From the NCBI GenBank assembly GCA_001429555.1, contig LMSR01000001.1:422732-486731 (forward strand): a DNA stretch of 64,000 bases, written 5' to 3'. The notes under the pieces are model-generated. The model saw nothing but the letters and a program-made list of their open reading frames with translations. It was not told the origin of the DNA and did no database searches. The stretch comes from Nocardioides sp. Soil797. Its GTDB lineage: Bacteria > Actinomycetota > Actinomycetes > Propionibacteriales > Nocardioidaceae. Positions 35,913 through 44,760 of this stretch are shown piece after piece; position 1 is the first letter of the stretch; each line of letters opens with the position of its first letter. The translations under genes were made by a program, and so were the position numbers.

Positions 35913-36862
35913 TGCGCAGGATCACACTGCGGATCGGTGAGTTGCTCGCCGTTCTGCTGGTGGTCAGCTTCGGTGTCTTCGCCATGGTGACCCTGATGCC
36001 GGGCGACCCCGCCGTCGCCATCCTCGGCGAGGGCCACCCGAAGCACGAGTACGCCGAGTTGCGCGACCAGATGGGCCTCAACGACCCGCTGCTGACCCGC
36101 TACTGGGACTGGCTCAGCGGCGCCGTCCGCGGCGACCTCGGCACCTCGCTGGTGCCGCCCCAGGGCGACGTCACCGAGCGCATCCTCGGCGCCCTCCCGG
36201 TCAGCGTCGAGCTGGCCGTGCTCGGGCTCCTGATCGCGCTCGTGCTGGCCATCCCGCTGGCCCTGTGGTCGGCGGCCCACGCCGGCGGCACCATCGACCG
36301 GATGATCAGCGCGACCATGTTCGCCACGCTCTCGATCCCGTCGTTCCTGGCCGGACTGCTGCTGATCATGATCTTCGCCAACGGCCTGGGCTGGTTCCCC
36401 CGGGCCCAGTGGGTGCGTCTCTCGGAGTCGATACCGGGCAACGTGCACCACGCGCTGTTGCCCGCGATCGTGATCGCGATGATGGAGCTCGCGCTCTTCA
36501 CCCGCATCCTGCGCAACGACCTCATCGTCACGTTGAGCGAGGACTACATCCTCGCCGCGCGGGCCAAGGGGATGCCGCCGTGGCGGATCATGATCGGGGA
36601 CGCGCTGCGGCCCTCCTCCTTCTCGCTGGTCACCCTGATGGGCATCAGCCTCGGCCGGCTCATCGGCAGCACGGTGATCGTGGAATACCTCTTCGCCCTG
36701 CCCGGCATGGGGTCGATGATCGTCACCTCCGCCAACCAGGGCGACTTCCCCCTGGTGCAGGGAGCCGTGCTCGTCATCGCTCTCGTCTACGTCGTGGTGA
36801 ACGCCGGCATCGACCTCTCCTATGGCTATCTCGACCCGAGGACTCGCCGTGTTCATGCCTAG
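35912..36862 (+). CDS. Peptide-type ABC transporter permease 1 (DppB-like)
   Basis: Inner-membrane permease of 316 aa with a first membrane segment LLAVLLVVSFGVFAMVTLMPGDPA, four to five more, and the permease EAA loop EDYILAARAKGMPPWRIMIGDALRP. With permease 2 it forms the channel of a family 5 (dipeptide/oligopeptide/nickel) importer. ATG 35912 overlaps the leader-peptide stop; ATG 35840 is in frame but would include the leader region. Shares a regulon site with steroid genes, so its cargo may be a conjugated steroid rather than a peptide. Confidence 0.85.
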   Translation: MRRITLRIGELLAVLLVVSFGVFAMVTLMPGDPAVAILGEGHPKHEYAELRDQMGLNDPLLTRYWDWLSGAVRGDLGTSLVPPQGDVTERILGALPVSVELAVLGLLIALVLAIPLALWSAAHAGGTIDRMISATMFATLSIPSFLAGLLLIMIFANGLGWFPRAQWVRLSESIPGNVHHALLPAIVIAMMELALFTRILRNDLIVTLSEDYILAARAKGMPPWRIMIGDALRPSSFSLVTLMGISLGRLIGSTVIVEYLFALPGMGSMIVTSANQGDFPLVQGAVLVIALVYVVVNAGIDLSYGYLDPRTRRVHA

Positions 36863-37892
36863 TGACAAGTTCCGCGCCGACAAGACGAAGCGCACCCGCA
36901 CCCTCGTGCTGGGCGGCGCGATGCTGGTGGTCGGCCTTGCCCTGATGGTCTTCGGGTGGAGTACGCCGACCCTGGTCCTGGCCGCGAAGGCGGTGCTGGT
37001 CCTCGGTGGTGTGGCGCTCGTCTTCCAGGGGATCTCGCGACTGGTCGTGGCGATCCGCGGCAAGCGGATCGACCTGCTCTTCACGCTCGCGATGATCTGG
37101 TTGGTCGGCCTGTGCATCGTCGCCCTGCTGGCGCCGCTGCTGCCCCTGGGCGAGCACAACGACGTCGCCAAGACGCTCCTCGAGCCGACCAACATGTCGC
37201 CGAAGCTGCTCACCGACCACCCGCTCGGCACCAACAACCAGGGCCTGGACATGCTCTCGCGCTCCATCCACGGAGCTCGTACGTCGTTGATGATCTCCCT
37301 GCTCGCGGTCAGCATCGGCACCGTGGTCGGTGGCTCGATCGGCGTGATCGCGGGCTACTTCCGCAAGGGCACCGACAGTGTCATCGGCATCTTCACCAAC
37401 GCGGTCCTGGCCGTGCCGCCGCTTATCCTGCTGATCGCGTTGAGCACCTTCCTTGACCCGAGCCTGCGCAACATGGCGTTTGCCCTGTCCCTGTTGACGA
37501 TCCCGAGCATGGTGCGACTGGCGAGGGCGAACACGATCGCCTTCGCCCAACGCGAGTTCGTGATGGCGGCCCGACTGATGGGTGCCAACCGCTTCCGGGT
37601 GATGGCCCGCGAGCTGGTGCCCAACGTGATCCTGCCGGTCTTCTCGATGGCCGTGGTGATGATCTCCGCGCTGATCGTGGCCGAGGCCTCGCTGAGCTTC
37701 CTCGGCCTCGGCATCCAGCAGCCCGACCCGACCTGGGGAAACATGGTCGCCGAGGGAGAGGGCGGCGCGATGGAGGACTACCCCCACATCGTGCTGGTGC
37801 CCGGTGCGTTCCTGTTCCTGACCGTCTTTGCCTTCAACCTGCTCGGCGAGAAGGCCCAGCAGCGTTGGGACACGAGGAGTGCGAAGCTGTGA
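36849..37892 (+). CDS. Peptide-type ABC transporter permease 2 (DppC-like)
   Basis: Permease of about 347 aa. Two extra hydrophobic segments at the N terminus (residues about 17-60) precede the standard DppC core, where HPLGTNNQGLDMLSRSIHGARTSL and EFVMAARLMGANRFRVMARELVPN are visible. GTG 36849 is preceded by gagga; ATG 36855 is an alternative, and both overlap the permease 1 stop. Coupled to the first ATPase by a GTGA overlap. Confidence 0.83.
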   Translation: MFMPSDKFRADKTKRTRTLVLGGAMLVVGLALMVFGWSTPTLVLAAKAVLVLGGVALVFQGISRLVVAIRGKRIDLLFTLAMIWLVGLCIVALLAPLLPLGEHNDVAKTLLEPTNMSPKLLTDHPLGTNNQGLDMLSRSIHGARTSLMISLLAVSIGTVVGGSIGVIAGYFRKGTDSVIGIFTNAVLAVPPLILLIALSTFLDPSLRNMAFALSLLTIPSMVRLARANTIAFAQREFVMAARLMGANRFRVMARELVPNVILPVFSMAVVMISALIVAEASLSFLGLGIQQPDPTWGNMVAEGEGGAMEDYPHIVLVPGAFLFLTVFAFNLLGEKAQQRWDTRSAKL

Positions 37893-38905
37893 ACCAAGAC
37901 AACGACCTCGTCCTCGAGGTACGCGACGTACGCACCACGTTCCTGACCCCGCGCGGTCCGGTCCGCGCCGTCGACGGCGTCTCCATGTCGCTGCGCGCCG
38001 GCGAGACGCTCGGCATCGTCGGTGAGTCCGGCTCCGGCAAGTCGGTGTTGGGTCGCACCGTGATGGGCCTGGTCTCGAACTCCCCGACGACCACCGTCAC
38101 CGGCGAGTGCCTCATCGACGGCCGCGACGTACACACGCTCAAGCCCAACCAGCGGCGCCAGCTGTGGGGCCCCGAGGTGGCGATGGTCTTCCAGGACCCG
38201 ATGACCTCGCTCAACCCGGTCAAGCGCGTCGGCCGGCACATCACGGAGGCGCTGCGACTGCACCTCGGCGTCGGCAAGAAGGAGGCCCACGACCGCGCCG
38301 TCGAGCTGCTGCGCCAGGTCTCCATCCCCGAACCGGTACGCCGGATGACGCAGTACCCGCACGAGCTCTCCGGCGGCATGCGGCAACGCGTGGTCATCGC
38401 GATGGCACTGGCCTGTGACCCGAAGCTCCTCATCGCCGATGAGCCCACCACGGCGCTCGACGTCACCGTCCAGAAGCAGATCCTCGACCTGCTCGCATCG
38501 CTGGCGACCGAGCGCAACATGGCCACCATCCTGATCAGCCACGACCTCGGGGCCGTCGAGGGTCGCACCGACCGTGTCGCGGTGATGTATGCGGGCCGCA
38601 CTGTCGAGACGTCGAGGACGTCTCGGGTCTTCAACAACCCCGTGCACCCGTACGCCGATGCGTTGCTCGCCTCGATCCCTCGGATCGCCGACGACCCGCA
38701 CACCGTGCTGCGCGCCATCGACGGCTCACCGCCGAACATGCTGAACCCGCCCGACGGGTGCAGGTTCGCGCCACGTTGTCGATTCGCCGTGGACCGGTGC
38801 CGCGAGGAATCACCCGAGTTGAGAGATCTGGCGGACGGGACGGACGACACCCACCTGGGTGCCTGCCACTTCCCGCTCCTGCCCGCGCGCCAGGAGGTGG
38901 GCTGA
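37889..38905 (+). CDS. ABC transporter ATPase 1 (DppD-like)
   Basis: 338-aa ATPase. Walker A GESGSGKS near residue 47, Q-loop VFQDPMTSLNP, signature LSGGMRQR, Walker B LLIADEPTTALD and switch His in LISHD. The C-terminal oligopeptide-transporter region (NPPDGCRFAPRCRFAVDRC) has the cysteines seen in DppD-type ATPases. GTG start overlaps the permease stop. Confidence 0.9.
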   Translation: MNQDNDLVLEVRDVRTTFLTPRGPVRAVDGVSMSLRAGETLGIVGESGSGKSVLGRTVMGLVSNSPTTTVTGECLIDGRDVHTLKPNQRRQLWGPEVAMVFQDPMTSLNPVKRVGRHITEALRLHLGVGKKEAHDRAVELLRQVSIPEPVRRMTQYPHELSGGMRQRVVIAMALACDPKLLIADEPTTALDVTVQKQILDLLASLATERNMATILISHDLGAVEGRTDRVAVMYAGRTVETSRTSRVFNNPVHPYADALLASIPRIADDPHTVLRAIDGSPPNMLNPPDGCRFAPRCRFAVDRCREESPELRDLADGTDDTHLGACHFPLLPARQEVG

Positions 38906-38906
38906 C

Positions 38907-39932
38907 ATGGCCGGAAGCGGAAATGCGCACATGCGTCCCGAGCACGGTCCACTCCTCTCGGTCGACGACATGGTTGTCGAGTTTCCCGTCGGACGGCGGC
39001 AGGTCGTGCACGCGGTCTCTGGGCTCAACATCGACCTGCTCCCCGGGGAGACCCTCGGCATCCTGGGGGAGTCCGGCTGCGGGAAGTCCAGTGCCGGCCG
39101 CGCGATCATGCAGGAGCCTGCGCCGACCTCGGGCGGCGTGCGCCTGGCCGGGACGGAGCTGACCGGGCTCAAGGGGCGCAGCCTGCGCCGCGACCGGGCG
39201 AAGATGCAGATGATCATGCAGGACCCGGTGTCCTCGCTGAACCCGCGCCGCAAGGTGCACGACCTCGTCTCCGAGGGCCTGCGGATCTGGGGCTACGACG
39301 GTGACGACCTGGACGGCGCCATCCGCGAGACCCTCACCGCGGTGGGGCTCGATCCCGACACCGTCTGGGACCGGCGCGCGCACGAGCTGTCCGGCGGACA
39401 GTGCCAGCGGGTCTGCATCGCACGGGCGCTGATGATGAATCCCGACGTACTGATCTGTGACGAGCCGGTCTCCGCCCTCGACGTCTCCGTGCAGGCCCAG
39501 ATCCTCAACCTGCTCGAGCGCACCAAGGAGACCTACGACCTGTCGATGATCTTCATCGCCCACGACGTCTCCGTGGTGAAGAACATCAGTGACCGGGTGA
39601 TGGTGCTCTACCTCGGCAAGACGTGTGAGGTGCTGCCGTCCACCGACATGCAGACCCGGGCACTGCATCCCTACACACGGACCCTGATCGCCTCCATCCC
39701 CGGCGGCGAAGAGGTCGTCGCGGCCGACGACCCGGTCGCCGGACCGGTGGCGGATGCGAAGCCGCAGGCGGCCACCATGACCGAGCTGCCGTCGCCGCTC
39801 AACCCGCCGTCGGGTTGCCGCTTCCGCACCCGCTGCGCCCTGGCCACCGATCGGTGTGCGGCCGAGGAGCCGCAGCTGCGCGAGGTCGGCCCGGGACACT
39901 TCATCGCCTGCCACGAGGTGGCGGCCGGATGA
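38907..39932 (+). CDS. ABC transporter ATPase 2 (DppF-like)
   Basis: 341-aa ATPase with Walker A GESGCGKS, Q-loop IMQDPVSSLNPRR, signature LSGGQCQR, Walker B VLICDEPVSALD and IAHD switch, then the NPPSGCRFRTRCALATDRC C-terminal region. One base after the first ATPase stop. With the two permeases and the lipoprotein at 42941 it completes a five-part importer. Confidence 0.9.
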   Translation: MAGSGNAHMRPEHGPLLSVDDMVVEFPVGRRQVVHAVSGLNIDLLPGETLGILGESGCGKSSAGRAIMQEPAPTSGGVRLAGTELTGLKGRSLRRDRAKMQMIMQDPVSSLNPRRKVHDLVSEGLRIWGYDGDDLDGAIRETLTAVGLDPDTVWDRRAHELSGGQCQRVCIARALMMNPDVLICDEPVSALDVSVQAQILNLLERTKETYDLSMIFIAHDVSVVKNISDRVMVLYLGKTCEVLPSTDMQTRALHPYTRTLIASIPGGEEVVAADDPVAGPVADAKPQAATMTELPSPLNPPSGCRFRTRCALATDRCAAEEPQLREVGPGHFIACHEVAAG

Positions 39933-41206
39933 CCGACCAACGGACGAACCACGTCATGCCCGACGCCCGGGCAACCAACGACGAGCTGGACGAGTCGTGG
40001 GAGACGATGACCCGGCACCTGCTTGCCGCCGCCGAGGTCATCCGCTCGGACCCTCGTGCCGACGACCCGGTGATTCGGGCGGCGGGCTACCACTACCTGC
40101 TCAACCTGACCAACGCGGCCCTGGAGCACAAGGTCTTCAGCGCCGACCGGGAGTTTCCCGAGCACGGCAGGCTTCAGGACAGCACCAAGCGCTATGCCAC
40201 CGAGTCGCCCGACTGCCTGTTCGGAGTGACCTCGCTCGACCCGGCGGGCACCTACCGGGTCACCGTGACCGGCGGCAACCCGCACTACCTCGGGTTCACC
40301 ATCTATCGGGACATGGACCACTACGGAAACTCCCGTGGTGTCGCGACGGATGACTTCGCGGCCCTGTTCGCGGCCGCCACCGGCGCCACCCTGGCCAGCA
40401 TCTCGAGGCCCGGAGGACTCCGGGTCGATGAGAACGGCGACTGCGAGCTGATCCTCTCCGCGGAACCCCACGAGGGCAACTGGCTGCCACTCACACCGGA
40501 CGCGGACCACCTCATGAGTCGGCAGTACTTCTACGACTGGGACACCGAGGAGGCGGCGCACATCTCGGTCGAACGCCTCGACGACACCGGGGACGGCCCG
40601 GTCGCCGAACCGGAGAAGGTGATCGACGAGGTCGTAGGGTTCGGCCAGCTGGTCGAGGGATTCGCACGGACCTGGTCCACGTTCTACAACCTCAAGGCCG
40701 AGAAGAAGTTCAACACGTTGGTGACGGAGCCGCCGGTCGCGGACAACTTCGCGGGCGACGGTGGCTACATCTCCTACGGAGGCGGCTTCTTCGACCTCGC
40801 CGAGGACGAGTGCGTCGTCGTCGAGTTCACCCCACCGGAGTGTCACTTCTGGAACTTCGCCCTCGGGGACGTCTGGTCCCAGTCACTCGACTACACCTTC
40901 CGCCAGAGTCACCTCAACGGCTTCCAGGCACGCCTCGACGAGAACGGGGTCTTCCGGGGAGTCATCGGGCACCGTGACCCCGGAGTGGCGAACTGGTTCG
41001 ACACCGCAGGCAACCGCTTCGTGCACGTGACCTACCGGTGGTGGCTCGCCGCCCGCCCGGACCTGGTCACACCCACCGTGAGGATCGTGAAGTTCGACGA
41101 CCTCGCCGAGGAACTCGACCCGGCCACCCCGAGGATCACTTCGGAGGAACGGCTGGACAGTCTTGATCGGCGCCGCCGAGCGGTGCTGCGTCGCTACCGC
41201 CGTTGA
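39929..41206 (+). CDS. DUF1214-domain protein of unknown function
   Basis: 425-aa soluble protein with a C-terminal DUF1214-like domain (GGGFFDLAEDECVVVEFTPPECHFWNFALGDVW...VTYRWWLAARP, quoted in part). ATG overlaps the ATPase 2 stop (ATGA), so it is a full member of the importer operon. DUF1214 proteins occur in several actinobacterial sterol clusters but no reaction is established. Placed between an importer and an amidase, it could bind or process the imported conjugate; this is inference only. Confidence 0.75.
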   Translation: MTDQRTNHVMPDARATNDELDESWETMTRHLLAAAEVIRSDPRADDPVIRAAGYHYLLNLTNAALEHKVFSADREFPEHGRLQDSTKRYATESPDCLFGVTSLDPAGTYRVTVTGGNPHYLGFTIYRDMDHYGNSRGVATDDFAALFAAATGATLASISRPGGLRVDENGDCELILSAEPHEGNWLPLTPDADHLMSRQYFYDWDTEEAAHISVERLDDTGDGPVAEPEKVIDEVVGFGQLVEGFARTWSTFYNLKAEKKFNTLVTEPPVADNFAGDGGYISYGGGFFDLAEDECVVVEFTPPECHFWNFALGDVWSQSLDYTFRQSHLNGFQARLDENGVFRGVIGHRDPGVANWFDTAGNRFVHVTYRWWLAARPDLVTPTVRIVKFDDLAEELDPATPRITSEERLDSLDRRRRAVLRRYRR

Positions 41207-41216
41207 GGAGATGAGC

Positions 41217-42617
41217 ATGGACCACCAATCTGCGGATGCCACTGCGATCGCGGAGTCGATCCGCGTCGGTGAGACCAGCGCACGCGAGGTCGTCGAAGCG
41301 GCGATCGCCCGGATCGATGAGCACAACCCGTCACTGAACGCCGTGATCGCGACCCGGTTCGAGGAAGCGCTGGCAGAGGTGGACGCCGGGTTGCCGGAGG
41401 GCCCGCTGCGGGGCGTACCGGTGCTGGTCAAGGACCTCAACATGGACGTGGCCGGGCTGCCCAGCTCTCGCGGCAGTCGCCTGTTCGCCGACCTGGTGCC
41501 CGATCGTGACTCCGAGCTCGTGGCCCGTTACAAGCGGGCTGGGATGGTGGTGCTCGGCACCACCAACAGCCCCGAGTTCGGGCTGAACGCGAGCACCGAG
41601 CCGCAACTGCACGGCCCCACCCACAACCCGCGTGACCACGCCCGCTCGCCGGGCGGATCCAGCGGTGGTTCGGCCGCCGCGGTCGCCGCAGGCATGGTGC
41701 CGGTGGCGCACGCGAGCGACGGTGGCGGCTCGATCCGCATCCCGGCCTCGATGAACGGACTCTTCGGGCTCAAGCCCAGCCGCGGTCGCGTGCCGTCGGC
41801 TCCGCACCCCTCCACCCTCAGCGGACCGGTTTCGGTGCACCACGCGGTGACGACGACGGTGCGCGACAGCGCCCTGCTGCTCGACATCTCCTCGACGCGC
41901 CTGCCCGGCACGGCGGTCGGCGTACCCACCCCGACGGAGTCGTTCGTGTCGCTGGCTGCCCAGCCGCCGCCGCGGTTGCGGATCGGCCTGGCCACGTGCT
42001 TCACCGACGGGCCGGAGACGGATCCGGACGTCGTGGGCGCCGTCGAGGCTGCTGCTGCGCTGTGTGAGTCGTTGGGCCATGACGTGATCCCCGTGGACGC
42101 GCCGTGGGTGCCTGCGGAGGTGTCCGGTGGCACCGCCCCGCTGATGGGCGTGGCCTTCACCGCCGCCGTCCAGGACCGACTCGAGGCCCTGAGCCGGCCC
42201 TTGGCCGATGACGACCTCGAGCCATTCACCCGGCTGCTCTTCGAGCACTACAGCAGCATGCCCGCGACCGTCTTGAGCCGTGCGCTGAGCAATGCACAGC
42301 GCATCGGCTGGCAGGTGGGCGCGGCCTTCGCGCAGTACGACGTACTGCTGACCCCGACCCTGGCGCACCGCGTCCCGCCACTGGGCCTCCTCGACACGAT
42401 GCGTCCGGAGTCGATCTATCAGCACGCGGGTGCCTACAGCTCCTGGACGAGCGTCTTCAACGCGACCGGGATGCCGGCGATGTCCGTGCCGCTCGGCACC
42501 GATCGTGACGGGCTCCCGATCGGGGTCCAGTTCGCTGCCGACCTCGGCGATGAAGGGCTGCTGCTCTCCCTCGCCGGCCAGCTCGAGGCCGCTGCCCCCT
42601 GGCAGCGCCACCTCTGA
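41217..42617 (+). CDS. Amidase-signature hydrolase in the importer operon
   Basis: Ser-Ser-Lys amidase of 466 aa. Triad from ATG 41217: Lys72 (VLVKDLN), Ser148 (PGGSSGGSAAA) and Ser172 (DGGGSIRIPAS), 24 residues between serines as in fatty acid amide hydrolase. ATG 41211 is also in frame but sits directly against gaggag; 41217 has a proper 6-nt gap. It is 10 bp after the DUF1214 gene. It hydrolyses a C-N amide bond. In a steroid regulon, cleavage of glycine- or taurine-conjugated bile acids is an attractive but untested idea; known bile salt hydrolases belong to another (Ntn) family. Confidence 0.85.
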   Translation: MDHQSADATAIAESIRVGETSAREVVEAAIARIDEHNPSLNAVIATRFEEALAEVDAGLPEGPLRGVPVLVKDLNMDVAGLPSSRGSRLFADLVPDRDSELVARYKRAGMVVLGTTNSPEFGLNASTEPQLHGPTHNPRDHARSPGGSSGGSAAAVAAGMVPVAHASDGGGSIRIPASMNGLFGLKPSRGRVPSAPHPSTLSGPVSVHHAVTTTVRDSALLLDISSTRLPGTAVGVPTPTESFVSLAAQPPPRLRIGLATCFTDGPETDPDVVGAVEAAAALCESLGHDVIPVDAPWVPAEVSGGTAPLMGVAFTAAVQDRLEALSRPLADDDLEPFTRLLFEHYSSMPATVLSRALSNAQRIGWQVGAAFAQYDVLLTPTLAHRVPPLGLLDTMRPESIYQHAGAYSSWTSVFNATGMPAMSVPLGTDRDGLPIGVQFAADLGDEGLLLSLAGQLEAAAPWQRHL

Positions 42618-42756
42618 GGCCCACCCCGGGCGCCTGGCCCCCGGGCCGCTTCCCCTGCAGCAGTCGCTCGCGTCCCGCAGGTGACGTACGACCCATCGGC
42701 GTCGCGCTGGGCCGGGGACCCTCCCGGCACCCGCGGCGCCGCGCTGGGCCGGGGAC

Positions 42757-42837
42757 GCGACCACGCCAACATGCACAACGGACTCTCCGGGCCGGAATCG
42801 GGCCGAATCGGCTCGTTGTGCATGTTCGTGTGGTCGC
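42757..42837. terminator. Long hairpin downstream of the amidase
   Basis: 24-nt arms (42757-42780 with 42814-42837) pairing at 22 of 24 positions, core aacatgcacaacg, 33-nt loop. Probable terminator of the importer-amidase operon. Confidence 0.65.
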
Positions 42838-42889
42838 CAACCTCGAGAACAGCGGGGCTCCGCTGCTCTGCTCCGGCGCACTGACGCAC

Positions 42890-42928
42890 AGAAGAGCCCC
42901 GCCCTCACGAGGAGGACGGGGCTCTTCT
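42890..42928. terminator. Terminator of the binding-protein gene
   Basis: 12-bp perfect stem agaagagccccg / cggggctcttct with a 15-nt loop, ending 13 bp from the stop of the lipoprotein gene. On the minus strand it is a compact intrinsic-type hairpin. Confidence 0.8.
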
Positions 42929-42940
42929 GAACGGCTGGGG

Positions 42941-44554
42941 TTACTTCTCGATCCAGGCCTCGTCGAACAGTGCGATCGTCTCGGTGCTCGGCTTGATGCC
43001 GTGCACGTTCTCGTTCCACACGTTCAGCAGGGCACCGGAGTTGATCGCCACACCCGGAGCGTCCTTGGACCACAGGGCCTCGATCTTGGTGAGGATCTCC
43101 TTGCCGTCCTCCGGCTGGTCGATCGCCTGCAGTTCGGAGACCAGCTTGTCCATCTCGGAGCTGGTGTAGCCACCGACGTTGACGGCGGAGGTGCTGCCCA
43201 GGGCCGAGCTGAGGCGACCGAAGACGTCCTCGTCGTTCAAGGAGGTCGCCGCGGTGGCGATGTCGAAGTCGTGGTCGACGTAGATCTTCTGCACCTGGTC
43301 GGCCACGTTGGCCACGAGGTCCAGCTTCACGTCGAAGCCGACGGCCTCGAACATGCCCTGCATGGCCACTGCTCCTGCCTGCGAAGCCTGGTCGGTGCGA
43401 GCGAGCACGCGGATCTTGCCGTCGTACCCGTCGGCCTTGGCCTCCTCGAGCAACTTCTTGGCGGCCGCAGTGTCCGTCGGCATCGGCTCGACGCCTGTCG
43501 CCCACGCCGAGTCGGCACCGATCAGGAGCTTGTTCGGGTCACCGGCACCGTTCGCGATGCGGTCCAGGTAGATCTTCGGGTCGAAGGCCAGGGCCAGCGC
43601 CTCGCGGACCCGACGGTCAGCGGTCGGAGAACCTTCGCGAGAGTTGAACCACAGGTTGTTGGCAAGGCTGGCATAGGTCACCATCGCCGGCAGATCGCCC
43701 TCGATGACGTCATCGACGAGCTCCGTGCTGCGCACGTAGGTGACGTCGACGCCACCGCTCTGGAGCGTCTCGTAGGCGGTCTTGTCGGTGCCCAGGATGT
43801 CGAACTCGATGGCGTCCAGGTTGGGACGGCCGTTCCAGTAGTCCTCGTTCGCGACGACCTTGGTCGTCTCGTTCGGCTTGTAGCTCTCGAACTTGAACGG
43901 ACCGGCACCGATCGGCTTGAAGTTCTGCGGGTCCTTGTAGGCCGCCGGAGCCAGGATCATGCCGACTCCGGTGCCCAGCACGTTCGGGAAGCGGGGCCAG
44001 GCCGACTTCATCTCGAACTCGACGGTCTTCGGGTCGACCGCTTCCATCTTCTTGATGATGGACTTGGTCAGCATCGCGTGCAGGCCGTACGAGTTGATGT
44101 AGCGGTTGATGCTCGCAACCACGGCGTCAGCGTCCAGCGGCGTACCGTCGTGGAACTTCACGCCGTCGCGCAGCTTGAGCGTCCAGCTGACGTTGTCGTC
44201 GGTCTCGAGGGACTCGGCCAGCTGCGGCTCGAAGGTGTCGGCTTCGTGGTTGTAGCGCATCAGCGTGTCATAGACGGCCGCCTCGATGTTGCCGCCGGTC
44301 GATCCCGTCGGGTACGTCGTCGTCGGGTCGAGGGTGCGTGCCTCGGAGTACTCTGCGACCCGCAGGGTGCCCCCCTTCACCGGCTCGCCCGAGTCGTCGT
44401 TGGCGTTGATCATCCGGGTGCTGTAGTCGACGGAGCCGGGCGCGGAGGTGTCCCCGCCGTCATCGGCCGAGGTGTCCGCGCAACCTGCGAGAACGAGGGC
44501 ACTGGCTGCGAGCAGCCCGGTCCACCGCACTCGGCGCGACATGGATTTCTTCAC
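42941..44554 (-). CDS. ABC transporter substrate-binding lipoprotein (family 5)
   Basis: 537-aa extracellular solute-binding protein. Type II signal peptide with lipobox LVLAGC (Cys25), so it is anchored to the outer face of the membrane. Family 5 blocks: GGTLRVAEYSEARTLDP, GVKFHDGTPLDADAVVASINRY and VREALALAFDPKIYLDRI. It stands apart from, and faces, the permease operon, yet its promoter carries the same regulon palindrome (44648-44662), so it is very likely the binding component of that importer. Ligand unknown; family members bind peptides, opines, nickel, bile salts or sugars. Confidence 0.88.
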   Translation of the reverse strand: MKKSMSRRVRWTGLLAASALVLAGCADTSADDGGDTSAPGSVDYSTRMINANDDSGEPVKGGTLRVAEYSEARTLDPTTTYPTGSTGGNIEAAVYDTLMRYNHEADTFEPQLAESLETDDNVSWTLKLRDGVKFHDGTPLDADAVVASINRYINSYGLHAMLTKSIIKKMEAVDPKTVEFEMKSAWPRFPNVLGTGVGMILAPAAYKDPQNFKPIGAGPFKFESYKPNETTKVVANEDYWNGRPNLDAIEFDILGTDKTAYETLQSGGVDVTYVRSTELVDDVIEGDLPAMVTYASLANNLWFNSREGSPTADRRVREALALAFDPKIYLDRIANGAGDPNKLLIGADSAWATGVEPMPTDTAAAKKLLEEAKADGYDGKIRVLARTDQASQAGAVAMQGMFEAVGFDVKLDLVANVADQVQKIYVDHDFDIATAATSLNDEDVFGRLSSALGSTSAVNVGGYTSSEMDKLVSELQAIDQPEDGKEILTKIEALWSKDAPGVAINSGALLNVWNENVHGIKPSTETIALFDEAWIEK

Positions 44555-44611
44555 TGTTCCTCCACTGTGTGACGGGGTGGTCCGAGGTCACCGCGATGTG
44601 CTTGTGGTCAC

Positions 44612-44662
44612 AGGGTGAAGCGGGCCCGCTGCGTCGGTCGGGCCGCATCCCACTCAGCGGGA
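44612..44662 (-). promoter_or_regulatory. Operator and -10 of the binding-protein gene
   Basis: Shared palindrome tcccactcagcggga at 44648-44662; 30 bp separate it from a minus-strand -10 CACCCT (44612-44617). The leader to ATG 44554 is about 50 nt. It ties this orphan binding protein to the steroid regulon. Confidence 0.6.
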
Positions 44663-44748
44663 GGTGGGCCCGTTGGTCCTCTCGTACGGCCGGTCCGGCT
44701 TCCTCCCGGTGGGTGGATTTCCGCCGCCCCGGGGGCGTCCGACACTCC

Positions 44749-44754
44749 TACCGT
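44749..44754 (+). promoter_or_regulatory. -10 box of leaderless TauE/SafE gene
   Basis: TACCGT, 6 nt before GTG 44761. Confidence 0.45.
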
Positions 44755-44760
44755 GTGCCG

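Larger units (their letters stand above)
42618..42940. other. 323-bp intergenic region with repeats and two hairpins
   Basis: No credible gene. It holds a 16-bp direct repeat (gcgctgggccggggac at 42704-42719 and 42741-42756), a long imperfect palindrome at 42757-42837 and a compact terminator at 42890-42928, between the convergent amidase and binding-protein genes. Confidence 0.7.
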
